Source: Neurospora tetraspora
Taxonomy: Eukaryota > Ascomycota > Sordariomycetes > Sordariales > Sordariaceae
Direction: 5' to 3'
DNA length: 64,000 bases
NCBI RefSeq assembly: GCF_033439725.1
Contig: NW_026944384.1
Location: 992,001 to 1,056,000, forward strand
Part shown: one piece after another, positions 43,301 to 53,903 of the stretch
Position numbering within the stretch: position 1 is the first letter of the stretch
Layout of the letters: every line of letters begins with the position of its first letter
Notes under the pieces: model-generated
Databases searched by the model: none
Told to the model about the DNA's origin: nothing
What the model saw: the letters and a program-made list of their open reading frames with translations, nothing else
Program-made: the position numbers and the translations under genes

Positions 43301-44706
43301 CGATAGAGCAGGTTGAACTCAACCGTTACCTGGTTGCCCAGGCCCCGCGATACCTCCTTGGCTTTCGACTGATTCACTCTCGGATCAAGGGTGAAGTTGG
43401 TGTCATACTGGTGGAAGCCCATCAGTGCCCTCAGGTAGTCGTGAATGGAGACTTGGATGTAGATCCCGCATGTGATCAACCGAGCTGTGTGAAAGAGGTC
43501 GTCATCCAGCTTCTTCCAGGCTGCATCGTAGCCGTCGTAGAAGGCTTTGACTTGCTTGCTGTCTGGCTGGACCCTATCGATGAAGACCTGGAGGGCATCC
43601 GATGCATCTTTGTACTCATCGGTGGAAACCCGGCCGTTGCTCTCAAAGGCCTGGTTAGCATGTTTGAATCTCTCCAGGGCTTCCTGGTAGTCCGTGTTGT
43701 CCTTCAGGTTATCTTTGACAAAGTACTTTGCCGCCGCGAGGAGCTTGGCCTCCCGGTATTTTCTGGGGACCGAAAAGCGGCCGTTTTCGTTGATGCGCCG
43801 AAGTTGTGTTGCTGCGTAGTTGTGGTACCGGTTGTACATGACCAGCATGATACAAACTCCCGGCGGTTGACGAAGCAGTCTGTCCTCTGCAAACGTGTCT
43901 GGCTTAAGCAAGCCAAGGCCATACTTGTCATCACGAACCTTGCGCTGCATCTCCTCTGTGAAGCCGTACAGTGGCGACAGATCGAGGTATGACGACGTAT
44001 CAGAGATGCTCTTGTCATTGTCATTGGTGCGGAAGATGTCGTGGATGATGATAGTGGCATGGTATATGAGCATGCTGGACAAGCCTGACTGACTTGGACG
44101 GCCATTTTCCTCTCTTGCCATTAACCGGTCGAAAAGATCTCCTGGATCTGGCAAGGCTCCGAGTGGATGGGTCTTCGCAGGCACGGTTTTGGCGTAAGGG
44201 GCTCCAGCTTGGCCCAGGTGTGGGTTGATGGCGCTGTTGAACTTGCCATCAGCGGTCCGGTACTTGAAAGCATCGCCCAAGTAACTCAAAGGCGGGTGCA
44301 GCATGCGGTCGTATTTGATCTTGACCTGCTCTTCGATGAAGTCGGCCCTGACCACACTGTTGTTTGACATGGATGCCACCAGCGATGCACCAGCCTTGAT
44401 GTCGAGGCCATTTCCCTTGAGATAGTTTGCCAGGACTGCTGTAATGCTGGATGCGTTCTTGAGCTTTAGGATGCCCTTCAGATCGTCCGTGAGCCCGACC
44501 TTGGAAATTACTTTATCCTGCAGCGAGTTAGCTTCCATGCCACAAACGTTGGTGCATCATGAACTTACCCCAATGAGCGTATCACCGTGAAACCCGGCGA
44601 GATACTTTTGCTTGCTCAATGCCTCGTTCAAACTCTTCAGCTCAGCATTGCCAGAGTCTTCGTTTGTATGCCCCCCCAGGGGACGCTGAACACCAGACGA
44701 AGACAT
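40387..44706 (-). CDS. Fatty-acid dioxygenase fused to a degenerate P450 domain (Ppo/LDS family)
   Basis: Four exons, 44706-44569, 44517-42984, 42924-41219 and 41160-40387 (introns of 51, 59 and 58 bp), encode 1383 residues. The N-terminal half is a heme dioxygenase of the cyclooxygenase-like superfamily: distal His205 in YHATIIIHDIFRTN followed by SDTSSYLDLSPLYG, and Tyr451/His454 in EFNLLYRFHC, which give the radical Tyr and proximal heme ligand. It should oxygenate linoleic or oleic acid to a hydroperoxide, as in psi-factor oxylipin synthesis. The C-terminal half aligns with the P450 part of these fusions but lacks its key residues: the ExxR helix reads KAQR (1089-1092), and the heme-Cys loop reads GYHPRHLA around 1163-1170 with no Cys. 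The protein is longer than Aspergillus Ppo enzymes (about 1080-1120). Confidence 0.9.
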
Positions 44707-45562
44707 GATGCCCTCGTTATCCAAAAACCAGTTGGAATACAAGTGACTTTGGGCACCCGGGTAACGCTGAGAGTGAGAAACGACAGATACGTAAAAGTCT
44801 CCCTGTCCAGCTACTTTTGAGGCTACTTGAGTTGAGGATGACCCGAGGTTTTTAAGGTTGTAAGTCCATCCTGATCAGGCTGAGGAGTTGTTTCTTCACT
44901 TTTAAGGTAGGGTCGCAGATACGACATAACATCGAAAGCATTGTCCCACGAAACCCACCTAGGAGTGCATCTACAACACATCACACATGTGCCCTTATCG
45001 TATCAGGTTGTGAACACCCTTTCCGGATATTCAAGTCTGCGTTGCCGTTGGCGCCAACAATCTCATGGCTAATTATCCATTGGCTTGGTGTACACAACAG
45101 TCCGATATCACTTTTCGAGATCTCGCGAACAAGCCAATTACTGAACATTGTAACACTCCTACATTCAGTGCCGGTCAAGAAAAAAGCATTGAAAATGGAT
45201 GGACAGCGCGTACCTATCTGGTCTATACTAATCCCACGTAACATTCATTGGACGAGTGCCCAGCTGATCTCTGGCCCGAAGCTCCAGCATGGGCCTCTAC
45301 TCCTCAAACTTGGTCGGAACGATAGGTAGGTAAGGAGCGCAAGTTAACGACAAGCTGAAGCTGCAGTCAAAAGCAAAGGCCGTGGGGGGTCCCCAGGGTC
45401 GTACGTAGGTGGCGACCGCTTGACATGTCGACGTGCCATTTGGGAAAACAGAAGAAAACTGGACCTCACTCTCTGTGCGCCAAGAAAGTTGGGTACGCCT
45501 CATCACATGTTAGTATACGCGGTCCCTAGCGAAGCAACAAATAAAGAAGTTGTCAAAATACC
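44707..45562. other. Intergenic spacer, promoter of the dioxygenase gene
   Basis: About 0.85 kb between the start of the dioxygenase (-) and the 3' end of the FAD monooxygenase (-). No conserved element recognised. Open frames are short. Confidence 0.5.
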
Positions 45563-47003
45563 TTAATCCGTACCAGGAGACGTCTTCAATTGATCCCCCT
45601 TAGTGCCATGGAGCCATGGGATGGTCCCGGATGGCCTGTTGTTCTCCTCGAGAAACTCCAAGACCTGTGCATTCACGTTGGCCGGTACAAGAAACGCTCG
45701 ATAGATCCGTTTTAACCCCCCAGTCCGGGGCAGGACATGGCGATCTGTAAACCAGTCATACCAGTGGTTCCAGGCCTCTGTGCGAGTGAGCATCATTGAT
45801 GCCTTGACAGCTTGTTGGACCACCGGGTACCTGTCTCGTTGGTATAAGCCAAAAGCGGCTTGGATCTTGCTTTTACTGATCGGCGCATCATGATTGGTTT
45901 CGTTTTCCATCAATGCCCGGAGCTTGTTGGTGAGCACAACAACGTCTTGCACTCCCGTGTTCCACCCTTGGCCCGTGTTATAAGTCTGCTTGTTAACAGC
46001 ATCGCCGACCAGGACAATGCGGTCATGGTGGAAGTGTTGAATCAGACCTTCATGGAGGTCAGTCAGATAGCAAGATGTTCGCGCTTGGTAAAGGTCGTTG
46101 AGTGTAAGTGTGGATGTGCAATGGGCATGGCCAAGCTCTCCCATGAAGCTGTTTATATCCTGCTTGGTGTACCGTCGTCGTTCCCGCGTTGGCTTGGGCA
46201 GCCTCTGGCTGAACATGAACCATGTCTTCTCCGAGCCGGCGAGTAGGAGCGACGAGATTCCGCTCCCATGCATATGCCACTCATCGCCGGGGTTGATTCC
46301 TGGTGGCGGGCTGACTGTATGGCCGAACACGCACCGGTACGTCGCGACAAACGGCTTCTCCTCATTCACGGCTGCATTTGACGACTCTTGCAGTGCGATA
46401 CGACGCATGCAATCGCGCACCTTGCTGTGGGCTCCGTCCGCCCCGACCACAATACTGCCTCTCTCCACGCATCCGTCGGTACACCGGACCACGACCCCCT
46501 CCTCAGTCGTCTCGATGGTTTCTACCTCTTTGCCGGGGAAAAGATGCTGTCTGATCTCATCAGGAAGAGCACCATACAGCAGCTGCATCAACTCGGGTCG
46601 ATGCACCATAACCCATCCTGTTCCATGGCTACATCACCAGTCGGTATTAGCTGTATCTGCCCATGAATGCCTCAGGTTGCTCGCTTTCGTTGACCTACAA
46701 TTCACTGCACCACCCATCTGTGTCAAGAGTCGAAAACGGCCGCCCGTCACTTGTGACCACCGTTCCGGGGCGCATGTGCGTCCCAATTGCCTCCACCGCC
46801 TCAAGGAGTCCAAGCTGAGCCAAGAGCCTCAAAGTGTTGGGCATGATGGCGATTCCAGCACCTCCTGCTTCGGGTACAGCAAGGGCATTTCTGCGTTCGA
46901 GGATCACGAAATCGATGCCAGCTCGATAGAAGGTATGCGCTGCCATCAGTCCAATTGGACCACCGCCAACAATGATGGCGCGGAAGCGATGTGAGGTTGT
47001 CAT
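45563..47003 (-). CDS. FAD-dependent monooxygenase (salicylate-hydroxylase-like)
   Basis: Two exons, 47003-46699 and 46628-45563 (70-bp intron, GTAGGT donor, TGTAG acceptor, phase 2), encode 456 residues. The Rossmann FAD motif AIIVGGGPIGLMAAHTF is at residues 10-26, the dinucleotide/NADPH motif VGADGAHSKVRDCMRR is near residue 145, and the second FAD motif VLVGDAVNKQTYNTGQGWNTGVQD is near residue 310. This places it in class A flavoprotein monooxygenases, which hydroxylate aromatic or polyketide substrates. Adjacent genes (dioxygenase, amidohydrolase) point the same way but are not an obvious pathway. The splice joins GAA TT to C CAT and restores the HGTGWVMVHRPEL block that contacts substrate and FAD. 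Confidence 0.9.
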
Positions 47004-47498
47004 TGCAGGATCGTAAAGCCGACGAATCTTATCACTGTGAGGTCTACCAGAAGATACCGCCTCGGATGGGTTGGCCGGCTTTATACTCGACAGAATGTTT
47101 GATACTGGTAAGCAGGCTGACCCAATCTGGGTCGCCGGTCATGCTTCGCAAACATGTGAGACGCCAGATCCGATGTGTCCTTCCTAAGATGCTCTTATTA
47201 GTTGCCTCGGACCGGAGAGGGTGTACGACGCTGACTGCAGATCAGTAAGCATACGTCGGGCTTATCATGAAGCTGTGAGAAGGGTGTGTCCTATTCGAGC
47301 AGTCGGGGTCGCTGTCGCTACAAGCATACCATTGTCTTTCCATTTCCGGGGTTTCTTCGTCCTCCGTGTGTAATTGCATGTATCATTTGGCGTGATCAGC
47401 AACGGACGGCAGATAAGGACGACCGGTAAAGATGAGTCGGACACATCGAAAACTCTCTAGACTCTTAACGTGAGACATAGAAGACTTGAAGCATCTTC
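47004..47498. other. Intergenic, promoter of the monooxygenase gene and tRNA flank
   Basis: Normal base composition, no repeat. This is the last unique genic DNA before the AT-rich block. Confidence 0.5.
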
Positions 47499-47570
47499 GG
47501 CCTCATGGCGCAACGGTAGCGCGTTCGACTCCAGATCGAAAGGTTATCCGTTCAAATCGGGTTGGGGTCA
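47499..47570 (+). tRNA. tRNA-Trp (anticodon CCA)
   Basis: A 72-nt cloverleaf without an intron. The acceptor strand GGCCTCA (47499-47505) pairs with TGGGGTC (47563-47569) with two G-U pairs, and the discriminator is A. The D arm contains TGGCGCAACGGTAGCGC (the A box). The anticodon stem TTCGA/TCGAA encloses CTCCAGA, giving CCA at 47531-47533. The T arm ATCCG-TTCAAAT-CGGGT has a G-U pair. It lies only about 120 bp from the start of the AT-rich repeat block. T runs at 47579-47582 and 47594-47598 can terminate Pol III. Confidence 0.93.
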
Positions 47571-47796
47571 GCTAAAACTTTTGCTTCTATTTATTTTTGC
47601 GCTCAGCACTCTACACTCTTGCCCTGGAACATTCGTTAGCGCGGGACTTCACTACGCACTCTGCCCAACTCAACTACCACGCTACCAAATTTCATATAAA
47701 AAATTAGTATTAACTAAATTCGTTTTGAGAACTTTAAATAGTTTTTCCAATTTTTTAATTTAAATGTACCTGTCCTGTCATTTTTCTGTGTTGTTT
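47571..47796. other. Boundary between unique DNA and the RIP-mutated block
   Basis: Composition changes within about 150 bp from roughly half GC to strongly AT-rich (from about 47690). No gene or repeat end could be assigned to this strip. Confidence 0.5.
47579..47598 (+). terminator. Pol III terminator of tRNA-Trp
   Basis: TTTT at 47579-47582 and TTTTT at 47594-47598, directly downstream of the tRNA. Confidence 0.6.
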
Positions 47797-48610
47797 TTGT
47801 TAGTTATTATAGACTTGATATATATATAATAATAATAATAATAGACTTATAACGGATTTACGGGCTTATATGATAATATATAAGTATAAAAATAAAATTT
47901 ATATTTTTATATATAAATACCATTTTTATAACCGGAGAAAAATTCCGGTCCGGAGAAAACCTCCGGCCAATAATAGGGATCAACCCTGAATAGAATCCGG
48001 AAGAAAATCCGGAGGAAAATCTAGACTTCGACCTTCGTAGTCGAATTCCGGCCTCAACGTCAGTCGAACGAAGTTATACGTAATTTCATTAGAAAGAACG
48101 GAACATAACGTTTCCGACCGTACAAACGGTTTCGTTATATAACGACTATATAGAGTAGAAGTGAAGAAAGAAGTCTGAGAAGACTTTTGAGTTCGGATTC
48201 AAATTCCGGACTCTATAGTTTGATGTATGAGAATAATTAGATTACCGTTGGAATAATCAGAAAATAACGATTCCAAAGGTATAAACGGTTTTGTTACTCG
48301 ATAATTCATTAATCCAAAAAGTCTATTTAAAGAGGGTTTCCCTCGAAGAAAGGGAAAAAGAAATATATTTTAAACACTCATCGATATCTCGACTAATCTA
48401 CTACCATTCCCCACATTCTACATACCATTCTATTCGTCATTGAACGCTCTACACACACACATACTCCAATGCCCGTCAATGCCTACCAGGCTACCCTTTT
48501 TCTCAACCTTTAAAGAGAAGGTGATTTTTACCTCTTCATTCATCTAGAAAAGGATTTTCCTTTCATCCAAGAATTCGTCGATCGATACCTTCCAACAAAT
48601 TCCTATCTAG
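47797..48610 (+). repeat. Left terminal inverted repeat of the MULE
   Basis: Matches the reverse complement of 53185-53903 over most of its length, including shared blocks such as GACTTCGACCTTCGTAGTCG and CGATCGATACCTTCCAACA at the inner end. The arms differ mainly by C/T and G/A changes, plus an extra insert of roughly 80-100 bp in the left arm near 48470-48570. Confidence 0.8.
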
Positions 48611-49741
48611 AGAAGTAGTACCGTACGCTCTACTTCAATCATAGGGCATTACCCTTTAATAGAGGTAATTTCTTTATAGCCTTCTACCCCCCTTCTTTAT
48701 AGCCTTCTCTTTTTATTTGCCCTTCTTTATTTTCTTAGCCTTTTTAGGAGTAGCGGGGACGGCGTATTCGGTTAGTATAATAATTGCGGTATTCTTCTTA
48801 GGACGGCTACGAAGGCGATTAATAATTTTGGGCTTTAGAATATAAATATATAGGTTATCATTATCGAAGAACTTCTATAAATACTAGTACTTATAAATAT
48901 AACCAAGACGAAGGGGTCGATTAATTTCGAAGAGGCCGTAAATATTATAGCAGCAAGGAATACCATACTATTGAATAATATTACAATTATCGTTAAAATA
49001 ATAAACGTCTATACTAGAATCATTCTTCTTTCAATCGAACGCAACTTAGACATATCAATACTCGTAAGCAAAGAGTTCTAAATACTTATAACAAACCTTT
49101 ATAATTATAATTCCTATCTATAGTCGCCCTATAAAGTCCTTTTTAATTTTCGTTTCTTTATTGGCTACTTTGTACTCCTATAATTTCTATTATTCGATGA
49201 ATATCTCTCAGACGGTAGTAATTAAATTATAGAAGTTTAAACGGCCTATAAAAATAAAGCTCTTAATATTTATATTCGCCAATTTTGTAGGGGAGGTAAT
49301 AATAATATTAAAATTAAAGTATTTACTAATAGAATAACGTATTTATTACTATTTAGTAGGCATCTAAACCTTCTAAAAGTAACATAGAATTAAAGGTTAA
49401 TTTAAAAACTCTTTCTTAAGTATTTACTAAATATCCTAAAATTCTACTTCAATCTTTAAGTATATAATAACCTTCTACATTTTAAATATACCTATTAGGG
49501 TATAAGGGATAACTTTTTTTATCAATAATAGAGTCAATACCTATAGTTTAAGTAGCTTTTAAATAAGTATTACGTAATATTATTTAATTTATAATATCGA
49601 GCTCCTTATCATCCTCCTCGTCTAATAAGAACTCTTTATCGTTAAAATTATTATCGTCTTTCTTTTTCTTCTACTTCTTTTTATTATTTAATAATACGTT
49701 CTTATAAATATAGAAAATATAAAATTATTATTAAACTTTAA

Positions 49742-50502
49742 GGCATTTCATCCGGGTGCACCCTATCCAAGTTAAAGGTGCCCCAACCCTTATGGGTGCC
49801 CCAATATTTCAATCCTTAGCCTGTTATTTTGATGTAAAGTATCATTTACACGGTAAATTCCATAGTGTTACATGTGCATGAAAAAAATGACAGCGATGTT
49901 CAGCGACATAATTTTGTATGGAGATTTCTATAGTACACGATGTTTTGCACATGGGATAGTTCTATGGCATTCATTTACACTACGAAAGACTATGGTGCTA
50001 AATTGAATCTCGTAATACTTGGCATGGTGTTTCAATTCGTTGTTAGTGTCCTCGATATAGGTAAGGTCGATGGGCGCATCTGGATCCCATGGCGGCATCT
50101 TGGCTAGAGTCTTGTGCGCAATGCGCGCAGCGTTTTGAGGCTTTAGGAAAGTTAGCAAACGGTTCTAGTGATTGATGCGATTAATATTTACGTACGTGCG
50201 GTCGATTCTAGCCTGTTCTGGTGATTAAAGGTGGCCTGGTTGTAAAGAGGGAGTAGAAAGAAGGTTGTGAAGGTTAAAGAAGTTCAAAATCACCAAGTCT
50301 AAAGATGGGGGTCGTGCACATGGGGCCCACTGGTTGACTGGGCTTGGTACTGTCTTACATAGAAATGTTATTGTACGATTACTGTCTAACTGTATTAAAG
50401 GGTTGAAAAAAATAACGTATACGTTAAACCCTAACCCGATTGGGGCACCCATAAAGGTTGGGGCACCTCTAACCAAAGGAGGGTGCACCCGGATGAAATG
50501 CC
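49742..50502. mobile_element. 761-bp non-autonomous DNA transposon inserted in the MULE
   Basis: The ends are perfect inverted repeats: the first 23 bases, beginning GGCATTTCATCCGGGTG, equal the reverse complement of the last 23. Similarity continues inward to about 66 bases with a GGTGCCCCAAC motif on both sides. An 8-bp target duplication AACTTTAA flanks it exactly (49734-49741 and 50503-50510). The length of the duplication fits hAT or Merlin-type elements; the GG terminus fits the latter better. Base composition is ordinary and few stops are C-to-T type, so it escaped RIP. A minus-strand frame with MPPWDPDAPIDLTYIEDTNN (about 49928-50095) has no recognised family. Confidence 0.88.
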
Positions 50503-51769
50503 AACTTTAAAGAATACTCTTAATATAGCCGCCTTTATTTCTTTACTATAATTAGTAATAACAATACTAGGTTTAGGGATATTATAGCGGTTACAAAGGT
50601 TTTTAATACTTTATAATAAAAAAGTAAAGGCTTCTTCCCGTTTATTATTAATAAAATAAAGAATAAAGTTATAAACAGTATTAACGTTAATCGTACTAAT
50701 AATATACATAAAATAAAGGGGAAGCGGTAACAATTAATCAAATACGTATTATTTATACTTGGTACTTTTAGGTATCGCTTAATCCTCTCTATCGTAGCTT
50801 CTAATGCCTAGAGAAGTACAATAAACCGTTTATTATTATTATTATAAATAGTTTAGTATAAGATATTATTATTATCAAAACTATAAATAAGGGCAGTAGT
50901 CGGCCTATAGCTATCGAAAAACTCTATACGTAATCGTACCCTAACGTTATAAATATCTCTTCTTATAAAGAAGGTATCCGGAAATTACTCATTATTTATA
51001 GCACTAATTTCCCTAGTTCGGATAGCGCTATAGCGGGACGCAGTCTCGATAATTTTTCGTTAGTCGTTTATAGTTTTACAATATTAGAAATAAGCGGCTA
51101 AATTAGAAGTAAGGTAATTATAAAGTATATAAACATTATTCGAATTTATTCGAAATATCCAACTATATTTAGAACTTTTCTTAACGTAATTACGCTATTT
51201 ACAATTATACTTTCGAATAGAAGGCTTCCGAAGTCCCGCTAACGTAAAAGGGCGTAACTTACTATACCGATTACAAAATATCTTATATTAAATATATTAG
51301 CCAACGATTTTATTCCTACTATTACCCCGGATAATTATCTAACCCTAATCTCTTCTAAATTCGTTAACCTTGTTTTAATATTCTTATATAGTCTTACCAG
51401 TTATAATACTACTAGGAAAGTTCTCGAATTCCCAAATATTATACTCTATACCTTCGTAATACTAATTATTATCGCTAAATCGAAAACAAGGGGGCTCGGC
51501 GGGCTAAGAAGGCTAGGAAGGCTAGGAAGATTAGGAAGGTTAGGAAGGTTAGGAAGGTTTATCGGGTAGGTGCGCGCATATAGGCTTAGGAGGGAAATCT
51601 TAAAAGTTAAGGAACTCGTTATTATTACTATCGATATCGTTTACCTCGTCAAACGAAATCTAAATCGCTATAAATAGCTAACTTATAATATTAACTATAC
51701 GCGCGGTCTTTCTAATTCGATTAATCTTATTAGCGATTAATGCGTTAATATTTAGTAATAGAAGTAGCC

Positions 51770-52640
51770 TTGAAAGGGTGGAAGTTCAAAATCGCTAAGT
51801 TTATATATTTGGTACGTCCAACTGGGCTGGGCGGCTGGCGGGCACGGCCCGCCTTATATAACTATAAACACTATAGACTGTATCACGGAATTACATAGCC
51901 CAATATTTACACACATAGAACCCTAACCCCTGGGGGTATTGGTGCACGACTAATAAAACAACTAGTGCACGAGTAGTAGAGCCCTTATGCCAAACCTACT
52001 TGCTTTGTCCTTCCGCTAATATTGTTACAGGGTTAGCCTTGTGACCGTTATCGCACGTGATTAGCCAATTACTATTTACATACGTTGTATTAGACTGTAG
52101 CCGCTTCTAAGACTACTATAGTCTATTAACTAACTGGCTAATACCGCGCTCCATTCGCGGGCGCCTACATAAGGCCAATCTCTAAGTACAATGATACCGG
52201 ATCGATGTATTTACATAGATTTCTAGTAGTAAAGGTTATAGACCTACCCCTCCCGGCAGGCACTTGCCTACTGGGCTTGCGCTTCCTTTCGCTTTTGCCC
52301 AATAAGATAACGATTGCTATAGGATATATCAATCCCATATAAAGGTAGTCGTTCTTATTAACCTTCTTAAAGGGTATTACTTTTTATTGAAGCGCCCATG
52401 CCTTCACTAGGAGCTTCGATGTCCGGGGCCCAAATGTGTTATGGCGGGAGATTCATACCAAAGGTCGTGGTGCTATGAGCCCTATATCGAAGCGACGCGG
52501 GGAAGGCGCGGCGGTTCTATCTATAATAGGCCAGAATATAGAAAAATCCCCTATGCACGGGCCACCAAATCGCCCAAATAGAAAATCGTCAAGATACGGT
52601 CTCGATAATAACGCAAACTATATTATATTTCAATACGTTT
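51770..52640. mobile_element. Mosaic of less-mutated inserts inside the MULE
   Basis: Around 51785-51930 the sequence GGAAGTTCAAAATCGCTAAG...CCAACTGGGCTGGGC parallels part of the 761-bp element (near 50280-50345), so a diverged relative is present. At 52023 a sequence beginning TGTTACAGGGTTAGCCTTG resembles the LTR starts at 56581 (-) and 58173 (+), and is probably a solo or truncated LTR. GC-rich DNA continues to about 52600. I could not define the right ends or target duplications. Confidence 0.45.
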
Positions 52641-53184
52641 AAACTACTATACTTTACTAATAATTGCGTATATTAGCATATAAAAAATGCTATTAAATAT
52701 AGCAAATTCGTTCAATTCTCCTATATTTTTTCGCTAAGAGATATAGTATAAAATACAGTTGTAAGTAGTATCATAGTATTTAACCCGATACGACCGGGCG
52801 GGCGGGTTTTCATAGTTTATATACAATTATATAGTTATCTCGCAGTTTTAGTACTCCCGGTCGTCCCGGTAAATCTGGTACTCCTATTAAATCTTGTACT
52901 CCTATCAAATCTAGCACTCCTATTAAATCTAGCACTCCCGGTACCTCTACCTTTTACTTTAATACTTTTTAACCCTACTTCCTTTATAACTAATAATACC
53001 ACTTTCAATACTACTTCTTTTATCGCTGCAACTATTGTACAACACTAGGAATCATTTAGAATCGTTAATATTCTTTACTTTCAAACCTTTAAACGAGTAT
53101 AACGACGGTTTATACGATTTTTAGTAGGGTATAATTTTAATTGTATATTATTTTAATATCGGACCTAAACCCTGGCCGGAGTAG

Positions 53185-53903
53185 GTATACTTTTGTTGGA
53201 AGGTATCGATCGTTGAGTGGATACGGTACAAAGGTACGGTCGATACGGCTATATAGAGCGTTTAAAGTGGAGTAGAATGGTATATAGAATATAGGGAATG
53301 GTAGTAGATTCGTTGAGATATCGATGAGTATTTAAAATACATTTCTTTTCCCCTTTTTTCGAGGGAAGCCTTCTTTAAATAGACTTTTTGGATTAATAAG
53401 TCATCGAATGATAAAACCGTTTGTACCTTTGGAAACGTAATTTTCTGATAATTCTAACGGTAGTCTGGTTATTCTTATACGTTAGCTATAGAACTTAGAA
53501 TTCGAATCCGAACTTAAAAGTCCTTTCGGACTTCTTTCTTCACTTCTACTCTATATAGTCGTTATATAACGAAACCATTTGTACGGTCGGAAACGTTATA
53601 TTCCGTTCTTTCCAATGGAGTTACGTATAATTTCGTTCGATTGACGTTGAAGCCGGAATTCGACTACGAAGGTCGAAGTCTAGATTTTCCTACGGGTTTT
53701 CTTCCGGATTCTATTTAGGATTGATCCCTATTGTAAATCGGACCTTTCTTCCGGACCGGAATTTTTCTCCGGTCATAAAAATAGAATTTATATATAAAAA
53801 TATAAATTTTATTTTTATACTTATATATTATTATATAAGCTCGTAAATCCGTTATAAGTCTATTATTATTATTATATATATATTAAGCTATAATAACTAA
53901 CAA
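53185..53903 (-). repeat. Right terminal inverted repeat of the MULE
   Basis: Inverted partner of 47797-48610. The inner end is TGTTGGAAGGTATCGATCG and the outer end is CTATAATAACTAACAA. Confidence 0.8.

Larger units (their letters stand above)
47797..53903 (-). mobile_element. RIP-degraded Mutator-like DNA transposon (MULE) with long TIRs
   Basis: Two related sequences in opposite orientation bound this block: left about 47797-48610, right about 53185-53903. The outermost 16 bases, TTGTTAGTTATTATAG, are identical in inverted form. Between them, on the minus strand around 50500-50760, translated pieces match the MULE transposase core in order: NCYRFPFILCILLV, then LFFILLIINGKK, then YNIPKPSIVITNYSKEIK, equivalent to the family's ...PLLhivG.T..., the ...f.fl..E..., and the ...P.viiTD...a... 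blocks. An Arg/Lys-rich RLRSRPKK tail near 48830 fits the transposase end. Long TIRs are usual for Mutator elements. Stops and AT-to-GC skew are everywhere, as after RIP. I could not find the expected 9-bp target duplication. Later insertions lie inside it. Confidence 0.7.

Noticed and set aside
42964-43992. 342-codon plus-strand frame inside the dioxygenase gene
   Set aside because: Antisense of the conserved dioxygenase domain with no independent support.
47797-53903. A single LTR retrotransposon bounded by the two long repeats
   Set aside because: The repeats are inverted, not direct, and the interior matches a MULE transposase rather than gag-pol.
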